Shown: one piece after another, positions 8,858 to 17,955 of the stretch
Layout of the letters: every line of letters starts with the position of its first letter
Numbering within the stretch: position 1 is the stretch's first letter
DNA from: Rummeliibacillus pycnus_B
GTDB taxonomy: Bacteria > Bacillota > Bacilli > Bacillales_A > Planococcaceae
Assembly (NCBI RefSeq): GCF_050459865.1
Contig: NZ_JBCMNM010000026.1
Span: forward strand, 83,294-147,293
Length of the DNA: 64,000 bases
Direction: 5' to 3'
Notes under the pieces: model-generated
What the model was told of the DNA's origin: nothing
Database searches by the model: none
Seen by the model: only the letters and a program-made list of their open reading frames with translations
Translations under genes and position numbers: made by a program

Positions 8858-9715
8858 ATGAGTATTCGAGATATATTTAAAAAAAATAAACCAAATAAAA
8901 ATATAACAATTACAAGAGAACAGCATGATGTACCGGAGGGTATCATGACAAAATGTCCAGAATGTAATCATGTCATGCTAACAAAAGATCTACAAAAGAA
9001 TCAAAAGGTTTGTCCAAACTGTCAATATCATCATAAAATGACTGCGAAGGAACGAATTGATAACTTTTTAGATGAAGGATCATTCCAATCGTTAGATGAT
9101 CATTTACAAACAGTGAATCCATTAAATTTCCCAGGATACGTTGAAAAAGTCAATTCAGATATAAAGAAAACCGGACTAAATGAAGCTGTTTTAACAGGAG
9201 TAGGAAAACTAGAAGAGCAACAAGTTGTTGTTGCAGTAATGGATTCTTTTTTCCGTATGGGTTCTATGGGATCTGTAGTCGGAGAAAAAATTACGAGAGC
9301 AATCGAAAAGGCTACAGAGCTTGGCGTTCCATTTATTATTTTTACTGCTAGTGGTGGAGCTAGAATGCAAGAGGGTGTAATCTCACTTATGCAAATGGCA
9401 AAAACAAGCGTAGCTCTTGAACGTCATAGTGAAAAGGGAAATCTATTTATTTCTATTATGACTAACCCAACAACTGGTGGTGTTTCTGCTAGTTTTGCTT
9501 CAGTTGGTGATATCAATTTAGCAGAACCAAACGCTTTAATAGGTTTTGCAGGTCGTCGAGTAATTGAACAAACCGTTAGAGAAAAACTACCAAATGATTT
9601 CCAAACATCAGAATTTTTATTAGCACATGGCCAATTAGATGCAGTTGTATCACGTCATGATATGAGAAAAACAGTTTGCAAAATTGTAAAATTGCATGTA
9701 AAGGAGGCTATCTAA
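8858..9715 (+). CDS. accD: Acetyl-CoA carboxylase carboxyltransferase beta subunit
   Basis: A 285-residue beta subunit of the carboxyltransferase, which with AccA moves CO2 from carboxybiotin to acetyl-CoA, giving malonyl-CoA for fatty acid synthesis. The N-terminal zinc ribbon (CPEC ... CPNC, about residues 30-55) and the crotonase-like core with FTASGGARMQEG and TNPTTGGVSASFA are intact. It overlaps no gene but starts 2 bp after the regulator and ends immediately before the accA ATG, so all three are one operon. Confidence 0.97.
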   Translation: MSIRDIFKKNKPNKNITITREQHDVPEGIMTKCPECNHVMLTKDLQKNQKVCPNCQYHHKMTAKERIDNFLDEGSFQSLDDHLQTVNPLNFPGYVEKVNSDIKKTGLNEAVLTGVGKLEEQQVVVAVMDSFFRMGSMGSVVGEKITRAIEKATELGVPFIIFTASGGARMQEGVISLMQMAKTSVALERHSEKGNLFISIMTNPTTGGVSASFASVGDINLAEPNALIGFAGRRVIEQTVREKLPNDFQTSEFLLAHGQLDAVVSRHDMRKTVCKIVKLHVKEAI

Positions 9716-10669
9716 ATGGTCAAAACATTACCTTTTGAAGAGCCGCTAGTTCAATTACGTTCAAAGATTACAGAACTAAAAGAATTTACATCGAATGCAG
9801 ATGTAGATTTGACAAAAGAGATTGAACAGTTAGAGCAACGTTTTACAAACCTTGAAAAAGACATTTATCATAATTTGAAACCATGGGATCGAGTTCAAAT
9901 TGCGCGTCATCCAGAACGCCCAACAACACTCGATTATGTACATCAACTTTTTAATGATTTCATCGAGCTTCATGGTGACCGTAACTTTGGTGATGATGAA
10001 GCCATTGTTGGTGGTATCGCTTCTTTTGAAGGAACTCCAATTACAATAATTGGTCATCAAAGAGGAAAAGATACAAAAGAAAATATTCGACGTAATTTCG
10101 GTATGCCTCATCCAGAAGGATATCGAAAAGCATTACGTTTAATGAAACAAGCAGAGAAATTTAAACGACCTATTATTTGTTTCATCGATACAAAAGGTGC
10201 GTATCCTGGTAAAGCAGCTGAGGAACGAGGTCAAAGTGAAGCAATCGCTAGAAATCTAGTAGAAATGGCTGGATTAAAAGTTCCGATTATAAGTGTAGTA
10301 ATAGGAGAAGGTGGAAGTGGCGGCGCATTAGCGTTAGGTGTTGCAAACCACGTGCATATGCTAGAGAATTCAACGTATTCTGTAATCTCACCTGAGGGAG
10401 CAGCATCAATTTTATGGAAAGATGCAACCCTTGCACAAAAAGCAGCGGAGGCTATGCGAATCACAGCTCCAAATCTAAAAGAAGAAAATATTATTGAAGA
10501 AATTATACCTGAAGTATTAGGTGGAGCTCACAAAGATGTTCAAAAGCAAGCACAATTCTTGAAAGAAGTTTTGCTTCATTCTTTAAAAGAATTGAAAAAT
10601 ATGTCAGAGCTAGAATTAGTTGATCAACGCTACAACAAATTTAGAAAAATTGGCGTTTTTTCAGAATAA
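9716..10669 (+). CDS. accA: Acetyl-CoA carboxylase carboxyltransferase alpha subunit
   Basis: A 317-residue alpha subunit, partner of AccD in the alpha2-beta2 carboxyltransferase. The N-terminal helical region is followed by the crotonase-like domain, with GHQRGKDTKENIRRNFGMP, FIDTKGAYPGKAAEERGQ and GEGGSGGALALG all present. The ATG directly abuts the accD stop, and its AAGGAGG ribosome site lies within accD. The accDA pair ends in a terminator about 50 bp downstream. Confidence 0.97.
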   Translation: MVKTLPFEEPLVQLRSKITELKEFTSNADVDLTKEIEQLEQRFTNLEKDIYHNLKPWDRVQIARHPERPTTLDYVHQLFNDFIELHGDRNFGDDEAIVGGIASFEGTPITIIGHQRGKDTKENIRRNFGMPHPEGYRKALRLMKQAEKFKRPIICFIDTKGAYPGKAAEERGQSEAIARNLVEMAGLKVPIISVVIGEGGSGGALALGVANHVHMLENSTYSVISPEGAASILWKDATLAQKAAEAMRITAPNLKEENIIEEIIPEVLGGAHKDVQKQAQFLKEVLLHSLKELKNMSELELVDQRYNKFRKIGVFSE

Positions 10670-10678
10670 ATGGTGTTC

Positions 10679-10699
10679 AAAAGAGGTCTGACAAGTTAA
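10679..10699. promoter_or_regulatory. Candidate second FadR-like operator between accA and pfkA
   Basis: AAAAGAGGTC-T-GACAAGTTAA matches the perfect operator at 8155 in 15 of 21 positions, including the whole GGTC-N-GAC core. It starts 10 bp after the accA stop and covers a possible -35 (CTGACA 10688-10693), with TATTAG 16 bp on as a weak -10. A core match alone would occur about once by chance in this window, so the call is tentative. Confidence 0.4.
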
Positions 10700-10718
10700 A
10701 ATAATGTTATATTAGGAT

Positions 10719-10772
10719 AAAGGGCTGTTTTAAACGAATGATTACAATCGTTTGAATCAGCCTCTTTCTTTC
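10719..10772 (+). terminator. Terminator after accA
   Basis: Long imperfect stem GGCTGTTTTAAACGA / TCGTTTGAATCAGCC (two mismatches) with a 10-base loop, followed by TCTTTCTTTC. It separates accDA from pfkA-pyk and could also attenuate any transcript starting just upstream. Confidence 0.75.
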
Positions 10773-11019
10773 AGACCATGGGACATTTTGGAATGCCATA
10801 CATATAAATATGGCACTATACTGAATGTTGGAGTAAAGAAATAATTAATGTAAAAATAATATTTTGTTCGCTATTATATTTTGGAGTGTTCATTTTTTAG
10901 GAAACAGTAAAAGGGGAAGGCGCCGAAATGGATAGGTAAATTATTTTGCATTTATTACCTCAACATTAGTCGAAATGGATAAATGTTCTAATGAAGAATT
11001 GGCAGGAGGTTTGGTACAG
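10773..11019 (+). other. pfkA upstream region
   Basis: About 250 bp without a gene. It holds an 11-bp direct repeat CGAAATGGATA (10924-10934 and 10971-10981) on either side of a dyad AGGTAA / TTACCT. A strong ribosome site AGGAGG stands 9 bases before the pfkA ATG. No convincing -35/-10 pair could be fixed. The repeats could be regulator sites or a small duplication. Confidence 0.45.
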
Positions 11020-11979
11020 ATGAAAAAAATAGGCGTATTAACAAGTGGTGGAGACGCTCCTGGTATGAACGCTGCTGTACGTGCAGTTGTCAGAAAAGCA
11101 CTTTATCATGGAATTGAAGTTGCTGGCATTTATCATGGTTATCAAGGCCTTATCGAAGGGAATATTAAAGATTTAGGCGTAGGTGATGTGGGTGATATTA
11201 TTCAACGAGGCGGAACCATGTTATACTCAGCTCGATGCCCTGAATTTAAAACAGCTGAAGGTCAAGAAAAGGCTATCGAACAATTAAGAAAACGTGGAAT
11301 CGAAGGACTTGTTGTTATTGGTGGTGACGGTTCTTACCGTGGGGCGCTTGAACTAACTAATAAAGGTTTCCCATGTATCGGTGTACCGGGAACAATTGAT
11401 AATGATATTCCAGGCACAGACTATACAATTGGTTTTGATACAGCATTAAACACTGTGATTGATTGTATCGATAAAATTCGTGATACAGCAACTTCTCATG
11501 AACGTTCATTTATCATCGAAGTAATGGGACGTGATGCAGGTGATCTAGCGCTTTGGGCAGGGCTTGCAGGAGGTGCTGAAACAATCATCATCCCGGAAGT
11601 ACCAAACGATATAGATGGCTTAGTAAAACGATTAGAACAAGGTCATGAACGTGGTAAAAAGCATAGTATTATTATTGTTGCAGAAGGTGTAATGTCAGGC
11701 GGAGAACTAGCAAAAATATTAATAGAAAAAGCCAACATTGAAACACGTGTCTCAGTCTTAGGACATATTCAACGTGGAGGTTCACCGACTGCAAGAGACC
11801 GTGTACTTGCAAGTCAACTTGGTGCAAAAGCGGTTGAAGTTTTAATGGAAGACCGCGGAGGTGTAGCTATTGGCATTCGTAATCATGAGGTGGTAGACTA
11901 TGATTTGAAAGAGGCCTTTAACAAAGAGCATAAAGCGGAGTTATCAATGTATAGCTTATCGAAAGAATTATCGATCTAA
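11020..11979 (+). CDS. pfkA: 6-phosphofructokinase, ATP-dependent
   Basis: A 319-residue glycolytic enzyme making fructose 1,6-bisphosphate, exactly the length of the Bacillus enzyme. Visible motifs are GVLTSGGDAPGMNAAVR (ATP site), GGDGSYRGA, the catalytic PGTIDNDIPGTD (about 125-132) and EVMGRDAGDLAL. The start at 11020 is favoured by AGGAGG just upstream and by the family N-terminus MKKIGVL; an in-frame ATG 45 bases earlier lacks support. It is followed after 20 bp by pyk, forming the usual pfkA-pyk operon. Confidence 0.97.
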   Translation: MKKIGVLTSGGDAPGMNAAVRAVVRKALYHGIEVAGIYHGYQGLIEGNIKDLGVGDVGDIIQRGGTMLYSARCPEFKTAEGQEKAIEQLRKRGIEGLVVIGGDGSYRGALELTNKGFPCIGVPGTIDNDIPGTDYTIGFDTALNTVIDCIDKIRDTATSHERSFIIEVMGRDAGDLALWAGLAGGAETIIIPEVPNDIDGLVKRLEQGHERGKKHSIIIVAEGVMSGGELAKILIEKANIETRVSVLGHIQRGGSPTARDRVLASQLGAKAVEVLMEDRGGVAIGIRNHEVVDYDLKEAFNKEHKAELSMYSLSKELSI

Positions 11980-11999
11980 TAAAATGGAGTGGTATATCA

Positions 12000-13760
12000 A
12001 TGAGAAAAACAAAAATTGTCTGCACAATTGGACCAGCAAGTGAATCACAAGAAACATTAGTTTCATTAATCGAAGCAGGTATGAATGTTGCCCGCTTGAA
12101 CTTTTCACATGGTAGCCATGAGGAACATGCAGTACGTATTCAAGCGATTCGTGAAGCAGCGAAAAATACTGGCAAAGTTGTAGCTATTTTACTCGATACT
12201 AAAGGACCTGAAATCCGTACACATAATATGGAAGATGGAGCAATTGAACTTGTTACAGGACAAAACATTGATATTTCAATGACAGAGGTTCTTGGAAACA
12301 AAGAAGTTTTCTCAATTACTTATGAGAGACTAATCGAAGATGTACAAGTTGGCTCTGTTATTTTACTCGATGATGGGTTGATTGAATTACATGTAAAAGG
12401 TATTGATAAACAAGCAGGAATAATTCATACATCGGTTGAAAATGCAGGTGTATTAAAAAATAAAAAAGGTGTTAATGTTCCAGGTGTTTCTGTTCAACTT
12501 CCAGGTATTACAGAAAAAGATGCTCAAGATATTTTATTTGGTATTGAACAAAAAGTAGACTTTATTGCTGCATCATTTGTACGTCGTCCATCAGATGTTA
12601 TGGAAATCCGTAAACTACTTGAAGAAAATGGTGCTACTCATATTCATATCATTCCGAAAATCGAAAACCAAGAAGGTGTCGATAATATCGATGAAATTAT
12701 CCAAGTATCGGATGGTTTAATGGTTGCTCGTGGTGATCTAGGAGTAGAAATTCCAGCAGAAGAAGTACCAGTTGTTCAAAAAGGCTTAATCCATAAATGC
12801 AATAAAGCGGGTAAACCAGTTATTACTGCTACTCAAATGTTAGATTCGATGCAACGTAACCCACGCCCAACTCGTGCAGAAGCAAGTGACGTAGCGAATG
12901 CTATTCTTGATGGTACAGATGCAATCATGCTATCTGGTGAAACAGCAGCAGGACTTTATCCTGTAGAATCTGTAAAAACAATGGATAAAATTGCGAGCAG
13001 AATTGAAGAAACTTTAGATCATAAACGAATTGTAAATGAACGAAGTAAAGAAAAAGGCTCCAACATGACTGAAGCAATCAGTCAAGCTGTTGCCCATACA
13101 TCTTTGAACCTTCAAGTATCGGCTATTTTAGCACCTACTGAAAGTGGAAATACAGCTAAAATGATTGCAAAATATCGTCCAGGTGTACCAATCATCGCAA
13201 TGACATCTTCAGATGAAGTATGCCGCAACCTTGCACTAGTATGGGGCGTCATTCCAATTGTAGCTCCTCAAGTGACTTCGACAGATGAAGTATTAGAACA
13301 AGTTGTCCAACAAAGTTTAGATAAAGGTTATGTAAAACACGGCGATTTAGTTGTAATCACAGCAGGAGTACCAGTCGGAGAGGCAGGTACAACAAACTTG
13401 ATGAAACTACATGTAATTGGAGATATGCTTACAAAAGGTCAAGGTATCGGTAAATCTACTGCAATTGGTAAGGCACTTGTTGTTCGTAATGCAGCAGAAG
13501 CATTAGCAGAAGATACTACAGGCCGAATTATTGTGACTATTGGATCGGATCGTGATATGATGCCTGCTATTTCGAAATGTGCAGGTTTGATTACAGAAGA
13601 AGGCGGATTAACAAGCCATGCCGCAGTTGTCGGATTAAGCCTAGGTATCCCTGTAATTGTAGGCGTAAAAGATGCGACTAAACTTATAAAAAATAATCAA
13701 GAAGTTTCAATGGATGCCGTATCAGGCGTAATCTACTATGGATCTTCCAGAATTCTTTAA
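12000..13760 (+). CDS. pyk: Pyruvate kinase with extra C-terminal PEP-utilizer domain
   Basis: A 586-residue pyruvate kinase, the last step of glycolysis. The barrel carries RLNFSHGSHE, LLDTKGPEIRT, the active-site MVARGDLGVEIP and TQMLDSM segments, and the cation/ADP-site residues. After the allosteric C-domain comes the roughly 110-residue PEP-utilizer-like domain of Bacillus enzymes, with TEEGGLTSHAAVVG and its conserved histidine. It lies 20 bp downstream of pfkA, behind a GGAGTG ribosome site. Confidence 0.97.
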   Translation: MRKTKIVCTIGPASESQETLVSLIEAGMNVARLNFSHGSHEEHAVRIQAIREAAKNTGKVVAILLDTKGPEIRTHNMEDGAIELVTGQNIDISMTEVLGNKEVFSITYERLIEDVQVGSVILLDDGLIELHVKGIDKQAGIIHTSVENAGVLKNKKGVNVPGVSVQLPGITEKDAQDILFGIEQKVDFIAASFVRRPSDVMEIRKLLEENGATHIHIIPKIENQEGVDNIDEIIQVSDGLMVARGDLGVEIPAEEVPVVQKGLIHKCNKAGKPVITATQMLDSMQRNPRPTRAEASDVANAILDGTDAIMLSGETAAGLYPVESVKTMDKIASRIEETLDHKRIVNERSKEKGSNMTEAISQAVAHTSLNLQVSAILAPTESGNTAKMIAKYRPGVPIIAMTSSDEVCRNLALVWGVIPIVAPQVTSTDEVLEQVVQQSLDKGYVKHGDLVVITAGVPVGEAGTTNLMKLHVIGDMLTKGQGIGKSTAIGKALVVRNAAEALAEDTTGRIIVTIGSDRDMMPAISKCAGLITEEGGLTSHAAVVGLSLGIPVIVGVKDATKLIKNNQEVSMDAVSGVIYYGSSRIL

Positions 13761-13820
13761 TTCAAACCGCATTCATATAGATTTTATATCTATTTGAAAC
13801 CTAAAGAAGAGGTGAAAACA

Positions 13821-14210
13821 ATGCGGAAATTTTTGATGTTATTAATATTAGTACCTATTATTGAAATTACTGTTGTTTTAATATCTGGAAAGCTAATAGG
13901 GGCATTTCCAACCCTATTATTAATTGTCTTAACAGGTATGCTAGGTATATATCTAGCTAAAACAAAAGGTATTAATGCCTTCCGACAATTAAAAACCACA
14001 ATAGAAAGAGGGCAAGCGCCAGGAGATGCGATTATTGATGGTGTGTTAATATTTATCGGTTCCATTGTACTCGTTCTACCTGGTTTTATCTCAGATATTA
14101 TTGGTATATTATTGGTAATTCCAGCAACTAGGAAGCTATTTAAACCAGCTATTTATTATTGGCTTCGTAAAAAAATGAAAAAAGGACAAATTATTTTGAT
14201 GCAAAAATAG
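13821..14210 (+). CDS. fxsA: FxsA family membrane protein (YtzA-like)
   Basis: A 129-residue protein with three or four hydrophobic segments. The family pattern is present: an N-terminal helix, then LTGMLGIYLAKTKG, then the loop RGQAPGDAIIDGVLIFIG and VLPGFISDIIG. FxsA in E. coli is linked to exclusion of phage T7 by F plasmids; the role in Bacillus is unknown. The start at 13821 follows AGAGGTG; nine in-frame codons upstream are unsupported. It follows pyk, as ytzA does in B. subtilis, and overlaps the end of the convergent ytvI by 20 bp. Confidence 0.85.
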   Translation: MRKFLMLLILVPIIEITVVLISGKLIGAFPTLLLIVLTGMLGIYLAKTKGINAFRQLKTTIERGQAPGDAIIDGVLIFIGSIVLVLPGFISDIIGILLVIPATRKLFKPAIYYWLRKKMKKGQIILMQK

Positions 14211-15189
14211 GATGTCTTTGCAATTTAACTGCAATCAATAATATAAATGGGCTTATGATTATTCCTGCTACACCAAATAGTAGTAAGCTAATCGCACTTA
14301 AGATGAAGGCGTGTACCGAGCGAATTTGCATGGTAGACGCCCACATCATAGATTCAGCAAATTGTCTTGTAAGTTGAATTACTGCAAATAAAATGAGTAA
14401 TTGAATCCCAAGTGCAATTTTCCCTGTCGTCATGAAAATAATACTAATTGGGATTAAGAAGATTCCGATACCTAAAAAAGGCAAGAAATCACAGATTGAA
14501 ACAAGTAAAGCTTTGCCAACAGGTTGAGAAAAATCGAGAATATAAAATCCTATTGATAGTAACGCAAATGTAATTAATAATAAGCGTACTTCAACTGAGA
14601 TGAAATAACTAAATAATGTTGTAGCCTCTTCGAAAATATTACGAATCGGTTTTCTGAAACGAGCAGGAATATAGACAAAAAACCAATGTCTATTCCTGCT
14701 CGTTTCGTATAATGCGAAGTAAAATGCAACGATAAAAATAGTGATTTCTACAAGATGTTGCATTATATCTTGTATAGATTGAAAAATTTTGCTCAACATT
14801 ATATCGAATAGTTCAAATAATTGCTCTCTTATTTGAATTATGATTGCAGTAGGAATATGAATGAATGAAGAAGCTTCAGATAAATTTTCTTTTAGGACAG
14901 GAAGTGTATCTATGAGTACCGTGGCGAGGAATAATAGTACCACTGCTAACCCTATGACCATTAATATTTCGATTAGAAGTGCAGAAATAAATGAAGGTAA
15001 TTTTAATCGTTTATGGAATAATTGAAGCATAGGTGACAGAAAATAAGCGAAGACAATAGCTAATGTTACTGGAAGTATAAGCCAAGCAAAAAGAATTAAA
15101 AAAAGCACAAAACTCCATAACTTTATGTTATTTATGATGTTTTTATCCGAAAACTTAAAAATATGGACACCAGCTTCCTTGTTTACCAA
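14191..15189 (-). CDS. ytvI: AI-2E family transporter, YtvI-like
   Basis: A 332-residue polytopic membrane protein of the AI-2E/UPF0118 family, with about eight hydrophobic segments. A paired set lies near residues 25-50 and 60-95, and a C-terminal set from about 205 includes CDFLPFLGIGIFLIP. Its position between fxsA and citZ matches ytvI, a conserved gene in spore formers that is often annotated as a sporulation membrane protein. The substrate is unknown. The start is uncertain: the TTG at 15189 has no clear ribosome site and no better in-frame start precedes TM1. The 3' end overlaps fxsA convergently. Confidence 0.8.
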   Translation of the reverse strand: MVNKEAGVHIFKFSDKNIINNIKLWSFVLFLILFAWLILPVTLAIVFAYFLSPMLQLFHKRLKLPSFISALLIEILMVIGLAVVLLFLATVLIDTLPVLKENLSEASSFIHIPTAIIIQIREQLFELFDIMLSKIFQSIQDIMQHLVEITIFIVAFYFALYETSRNRHWFFVYIPARFRKPIRNIFEEATTLFSYFISVEVRLLLITFALLSIGFYILDFSQPVGKALLVSICDFLPFLGIGIFLIPISIIFMTTGKIALGIQLLILFAVIQLTRQFAESMMWASTMQIRSVHAFILSAISLLLFGVAGIIISPFILLIAVKLQRHPIFASK

Positions 15190-15278
15190 TTTATGTTTTC
15201 TTAATAATTTTAATATCTTCTAAAAAAAACTGTAATATTCTTCATAAAGTCGTTTTTCTATAAAATGAGGGTTTTTCA

Positions 15279-15307
15279 TTCACAAAGCCGTCAAAATTTA
15301 TTATAAT
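15279..15307 (+). promoter_or_regulatory. SigA promoter of citZ
   Basis: TTCACA (15279-15284), a 17-bp spacer, then a perfect TATAAT (15302-15307), about 100 bp before the citZ start. The leader that follows could hold regulator sites, but no exact CcpC or cre match was recognised. Confidence 0.7.
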
Positions 15308-15406
15308 AGCAATTGTAAGCGATTTACTTATAGGTTCATATTGATTATTGAAGTGTCAAAATTTGATTTTTACACTACTTTAAAACCGAAAAAGGAGCGA
15401 GATATA

Positions 15407-16522
15407 ATGGCAACAACTAAAGGTTTAGAAGGCGTTGTAGCAGCAGAAACTAAGATTAGCTCAATCATTGATGATACTCTTACATATGTAGGCTATAACA
15501 TTGATGATTTAGCAGAAAACGCATCTTTTGAAGAGGTAGTTTACTTACTATGGCACACACGTTTACCAAAAGCAGACGAATTAGCTGAGTTAAAACAACA
15601 ACTAGCTGAAAATATGGAAGTGCCACAAGCAGTATTAGACCACTTCAAAACTTACGATCTTAAATCTGTTCATCCAATGGCAGCTCTACGTACAGTAGTA
15701 TCTTTATTAGCTTTATATGATGAAGATGCAGAAGTTATGTCAGATGAAGCTAACTACCGTAAAGCTATCAAATTACAAGCTCGTATGGCAACAGTAGTTA
15801 CTGCATTTGGTCGTATCCGTGCTGGTAAAGAACCAGTTGCACCGAAAAAAGATTTATCATATGCGGCTAACTTCTTGTACATGCTAACTGGTAAAGAACC
15901 ACAACCAATCGAAGAAGAAGCTTTCAACAAAGCATTAGTTCTTCATGCTGACCATGAATTAAATGCATCTACATTCACTGCTCGTGTATGTGTAGCTACA
16001 TTATCTGATATGTATTCTGGTGTTACTGCAGCAATTGGTGCTCTTAAAGGACCTCTTCACGGTGGCGCAAATGAACAAGTGATGAAAATGTTGTCAGAAA
16101 TCGGTTCAGTTGAAAACGTTGAGTCTTATATCCAAAACAAATTAGACAACAAAGAAAAAGTCATGGGATTCGGACACCGTGTATATCGTAAAGGTGACCC
16201 TCGTGCAAAACACTTACGTTTAATGTCTGAAAAATTGACTAAACTAACAGGTAAACCTGAACTTTACGAAATGTCAGTTAAAATCCACGACATGATCGTA
16301 GAACAAAAACATTTACCTGCAAACGTAGACTTCTTCTCAGCATCAGTTTACGATTCACTAGGTATTGATCATGATTTATTCACTCCAGTATTCGCTGTAT
16401 CACGTGTATCTGGTTGGGTAGCACATATCTTAGAACAATATGCTAACAACCGTTTAATTCGTCCACGTGCAGAATATGTTGGACCTGGTATGCAAAAATA
16501 TGTACCAGTTGAAGAAAGATAA
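15407..16522 (+). CDS. citZ: Citrate synthase (CitZ)
   Basis: A 371-residue citrate synthase condensing acetyl-CoA and oxaloacetate. Catalytic segments are present: HGGANEQVMKML, GFGHRVYRKGDPRA (histidine) and the aspartate-bearing DFFSASVYDSLGI. Length and sequence fit the Gram-positive CitZ type. The start at 15407 (MATTKG) follows AAAGGAG; the longer in-frame ATG 66 bases upstream is unsupported. It heads citZ-icd-mdh, with a strong sigma-A promoter about 100 bp upstream. Confidence 0.96.
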   Translation: MATTKGLEGVVAAETKISSIIDDTLTYVGYNIDDLAENASFEEVVYLLWHTRLPKADELAELKQQLAENMEVPQAVLDHFKTYDLKSVHPMAALRTVVSLLALYDEDAEVMSDEANYRKAIKLQARMATVVTAFGRIRAGKEPVAPKKDLSYAANFLYMLTGKEPQPIEEEAFNKALVLHADHELNASTFTARVCVATLSDMYSGVTAAIGALKGPLHGGANEQVMKMLSEIGSVENVESYIQNKLDNKEKVMGFGHRVYRKGDPRAKHLRLMSEKLTKLTGKPELYEMSVKIHDMIVEQKHLPANVDFFSASVYDSLGIDHDLFTPVFAVSRVSGWVAHILEQYANNRLIRPRAEYVGPGMQKYVPVEER

Positions 16523-16543
16523 TTGTTATAATGGTAATATCGA

Positions 16544-16571
16544 AGGGCAGCGCTAATTTAGCTCCTGCCCT
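16544..16571 (+). other. Intercistronic hairpin between citZ and icd
   Basis: Stem AGGGCAG / CTGCCCT encloses a second stem GCTAA / TTAGC. No T-tract follows, so it is not a standard terminator. In a citZ-icd-mdh transcript it could mark an RNA processing or stabilising element. Confidence 0.55.
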
Positions 16572-16602
16572 ACGTGTATGAATATAGGAGGCAAGGAACA
16601 AA

Positions 16603-17868
16603 ATGTCTAACGAGAAAATCGTAGTAGAAAACGGTGTACTAAACGTACCAAACAACCCTGTTATTCCATTTATTGAAGGTGACGGAATCGGTCCTGATAT
16701 CTGGGCAGCTGCTTCACGTGTAATTGATGCTTCAGTAGAGAAAGCTTATAATGGCGAAAAGAAAATTCAATGGCTTGAAGTTTTAGCTGGTCAAAAAGCA
16801 TTCGACACAACTGGCGAATGGTTACCTCAAGAAACTTTAGATAAAATCAATGAATATTTAATCGCTATTAAAGGACCTCTTACAACACCAATCGGTGGAG
16901 GTATCCGTTCACTTAACGTAGCATTACGTCAACAACTTGACTTATATGTTTGCTTACGTCCAGTGCGTCACTTTGAAGGTGTTCCATCTCCAGTTAAACG
17001 CCCAGATGATATTGACATGGTAATCTTCCGTGAAAACACTGAAGATATCTATGCTGGTATCGAATATCAAGAAGGTTCAGATGATGTGAAAAAAGTTATT
17101 AACTTCCTTCAAAATGAAATGGGAGTAAACAAAATTCGCTTCCCAGAAACTTCTGGTATCGGTATTAAACCAGTATCAAAAGAAGGTACAGAACGTCTTG
17201 TACGTGCTGCTATCAACTATGCAATCAAAGAAGGCCGCGAATCACTTACTTTAGTACACAAAGGTAACATTATGAAATTCACTGAAGGTGCATTCAAAGG
17301 CTGGGGTTATGCTGTAGCTGAAAATGAATTCCCTGATCAAACTTTCACTTGGAACCAATATGATGCTATTAAAGCTGAACAAGGTCAAGAAGCTGCTGAC
17401 AAAGCTCAAGCAGATGCTTTAGCTGCTGGCAAAATCTTAGTTAAAGATTCAATCGCTGATATCTTCTTACAACAAATCTTAACTCGTCCAAAAGAGTTCG
17501 ATGTTGTTGCAACAATGAACTTAAACGGTGACTATATCTCTGATGCACTTGCTGCTCAAGTTGGTGGTATTGGTATTGCTCCAGGAGCTAACATTAACTA
17601 TGTAACTGGTCATGCTATTTTCGAAGCTACTCATGGTACAGCTCCTAAATACACTGGTTTAGATAAAGTAAACCCATCTTCAGTACTTCTTTCAGGCGTA
17701 CTTATGCTTGAACACTTAGGATGGAAAGAAGCTGCTGACATGATCACTGCTTCAGTTGAAAAAACAATTGCTTCTAAAGTCGTAACTTATGACTTTGCAC
17801 GTCTAATGGATGGCGCTACTGAAGTAAAATGTTCTGAATTCGCTAACGAATTGATCAAAAATCTTTAA
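16603..17868 (+). CDS. icd: Isocitrate dehydrogenase, NADP-dependent
   Basis: A 421-residue TCA-cycle enzyme converting isocitrate to 2-oxoglutarate. Substrate motifs are IRSLNVALRQQLDLYVCLRPV (with the regulatory/substrate serine) and FRENTEDIYAG. The NADP-type region and the C-terminal GTAPKYTG are also seen. Length matches the Bacillus enzyme. The ATG has an ideal GGAGG. It sits 80 bp after citZ, separated by a hairpin without a T-tract. Confidence 0.96.
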   Translation: MSNEKIVVENGVLNVPNNPVIPFIEGDGIGPDIWAAASRVIDASVEKAYNGEKKIQWLEVLAGQKAFDTTGEWLPQETLDKINEYLIAIKGPLTTPIGGGIRSLNVALRQQLDLYVCLRPVRHFEGVPSPVKRPDDIDMVIFRENTEDIYAGIEYQEGSDDVKKVINFLQNEMGVNKIRFPETSGIGIKPVSKEGTERLVRAAINYAIKEGRESLTLVHKGNIMKFTEGAFKGWGYAVAENEFPDQTFTWNQYDAIKAEQGQEAADKAQADALAAGKILVKDSIADIFLQQILTRPKEFDVVATMNLNGDYISDALAAQVGGIGIAPGANINYVTGHAIFEATHGTAPKYTGLDKVNPSSVLLSGVLMLEHLGWKEAADMITASVEKTIASKVVTYDFARLMDGATEVKCSEFANELIKNL

Positions 17869-17888
17869 TTCAAATTAGCTTGAACTTG

Positions 17889-17925
17889 AAAAAGGGAAAA
17901 GGGATTTAATCCCTTTTCCCTTTTT
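17889..17925. terminator. Terminator-like hairpin between icd and mdh
   Basis: Perfect 18-bp inverted repeat (arms 17889-17906 and 17908-17925), rich in A on the left and ending in TTTTT. It is strong and symmetrical, so mdh is likely expressed partly by read-through or from its own start. Confidence 0.85.
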
Positions 17926-17955
17926 ACATTATAAATAAAAGGGAGAGTTTTTATA

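Noticed and set aside
8504..8971. 155-codon minus-strand frame opposite the FadR-like gene and accD
   Set aside because: It is antisense to two well-supported genes and has no recognisable domain.
17889..17925. Possibility that mdh is a wholly separate transcription unit
   Set aside because: The terminator is strong, but no good promoter fits in the 30 bp before mdh, so read-through from icd is still the simplest source.
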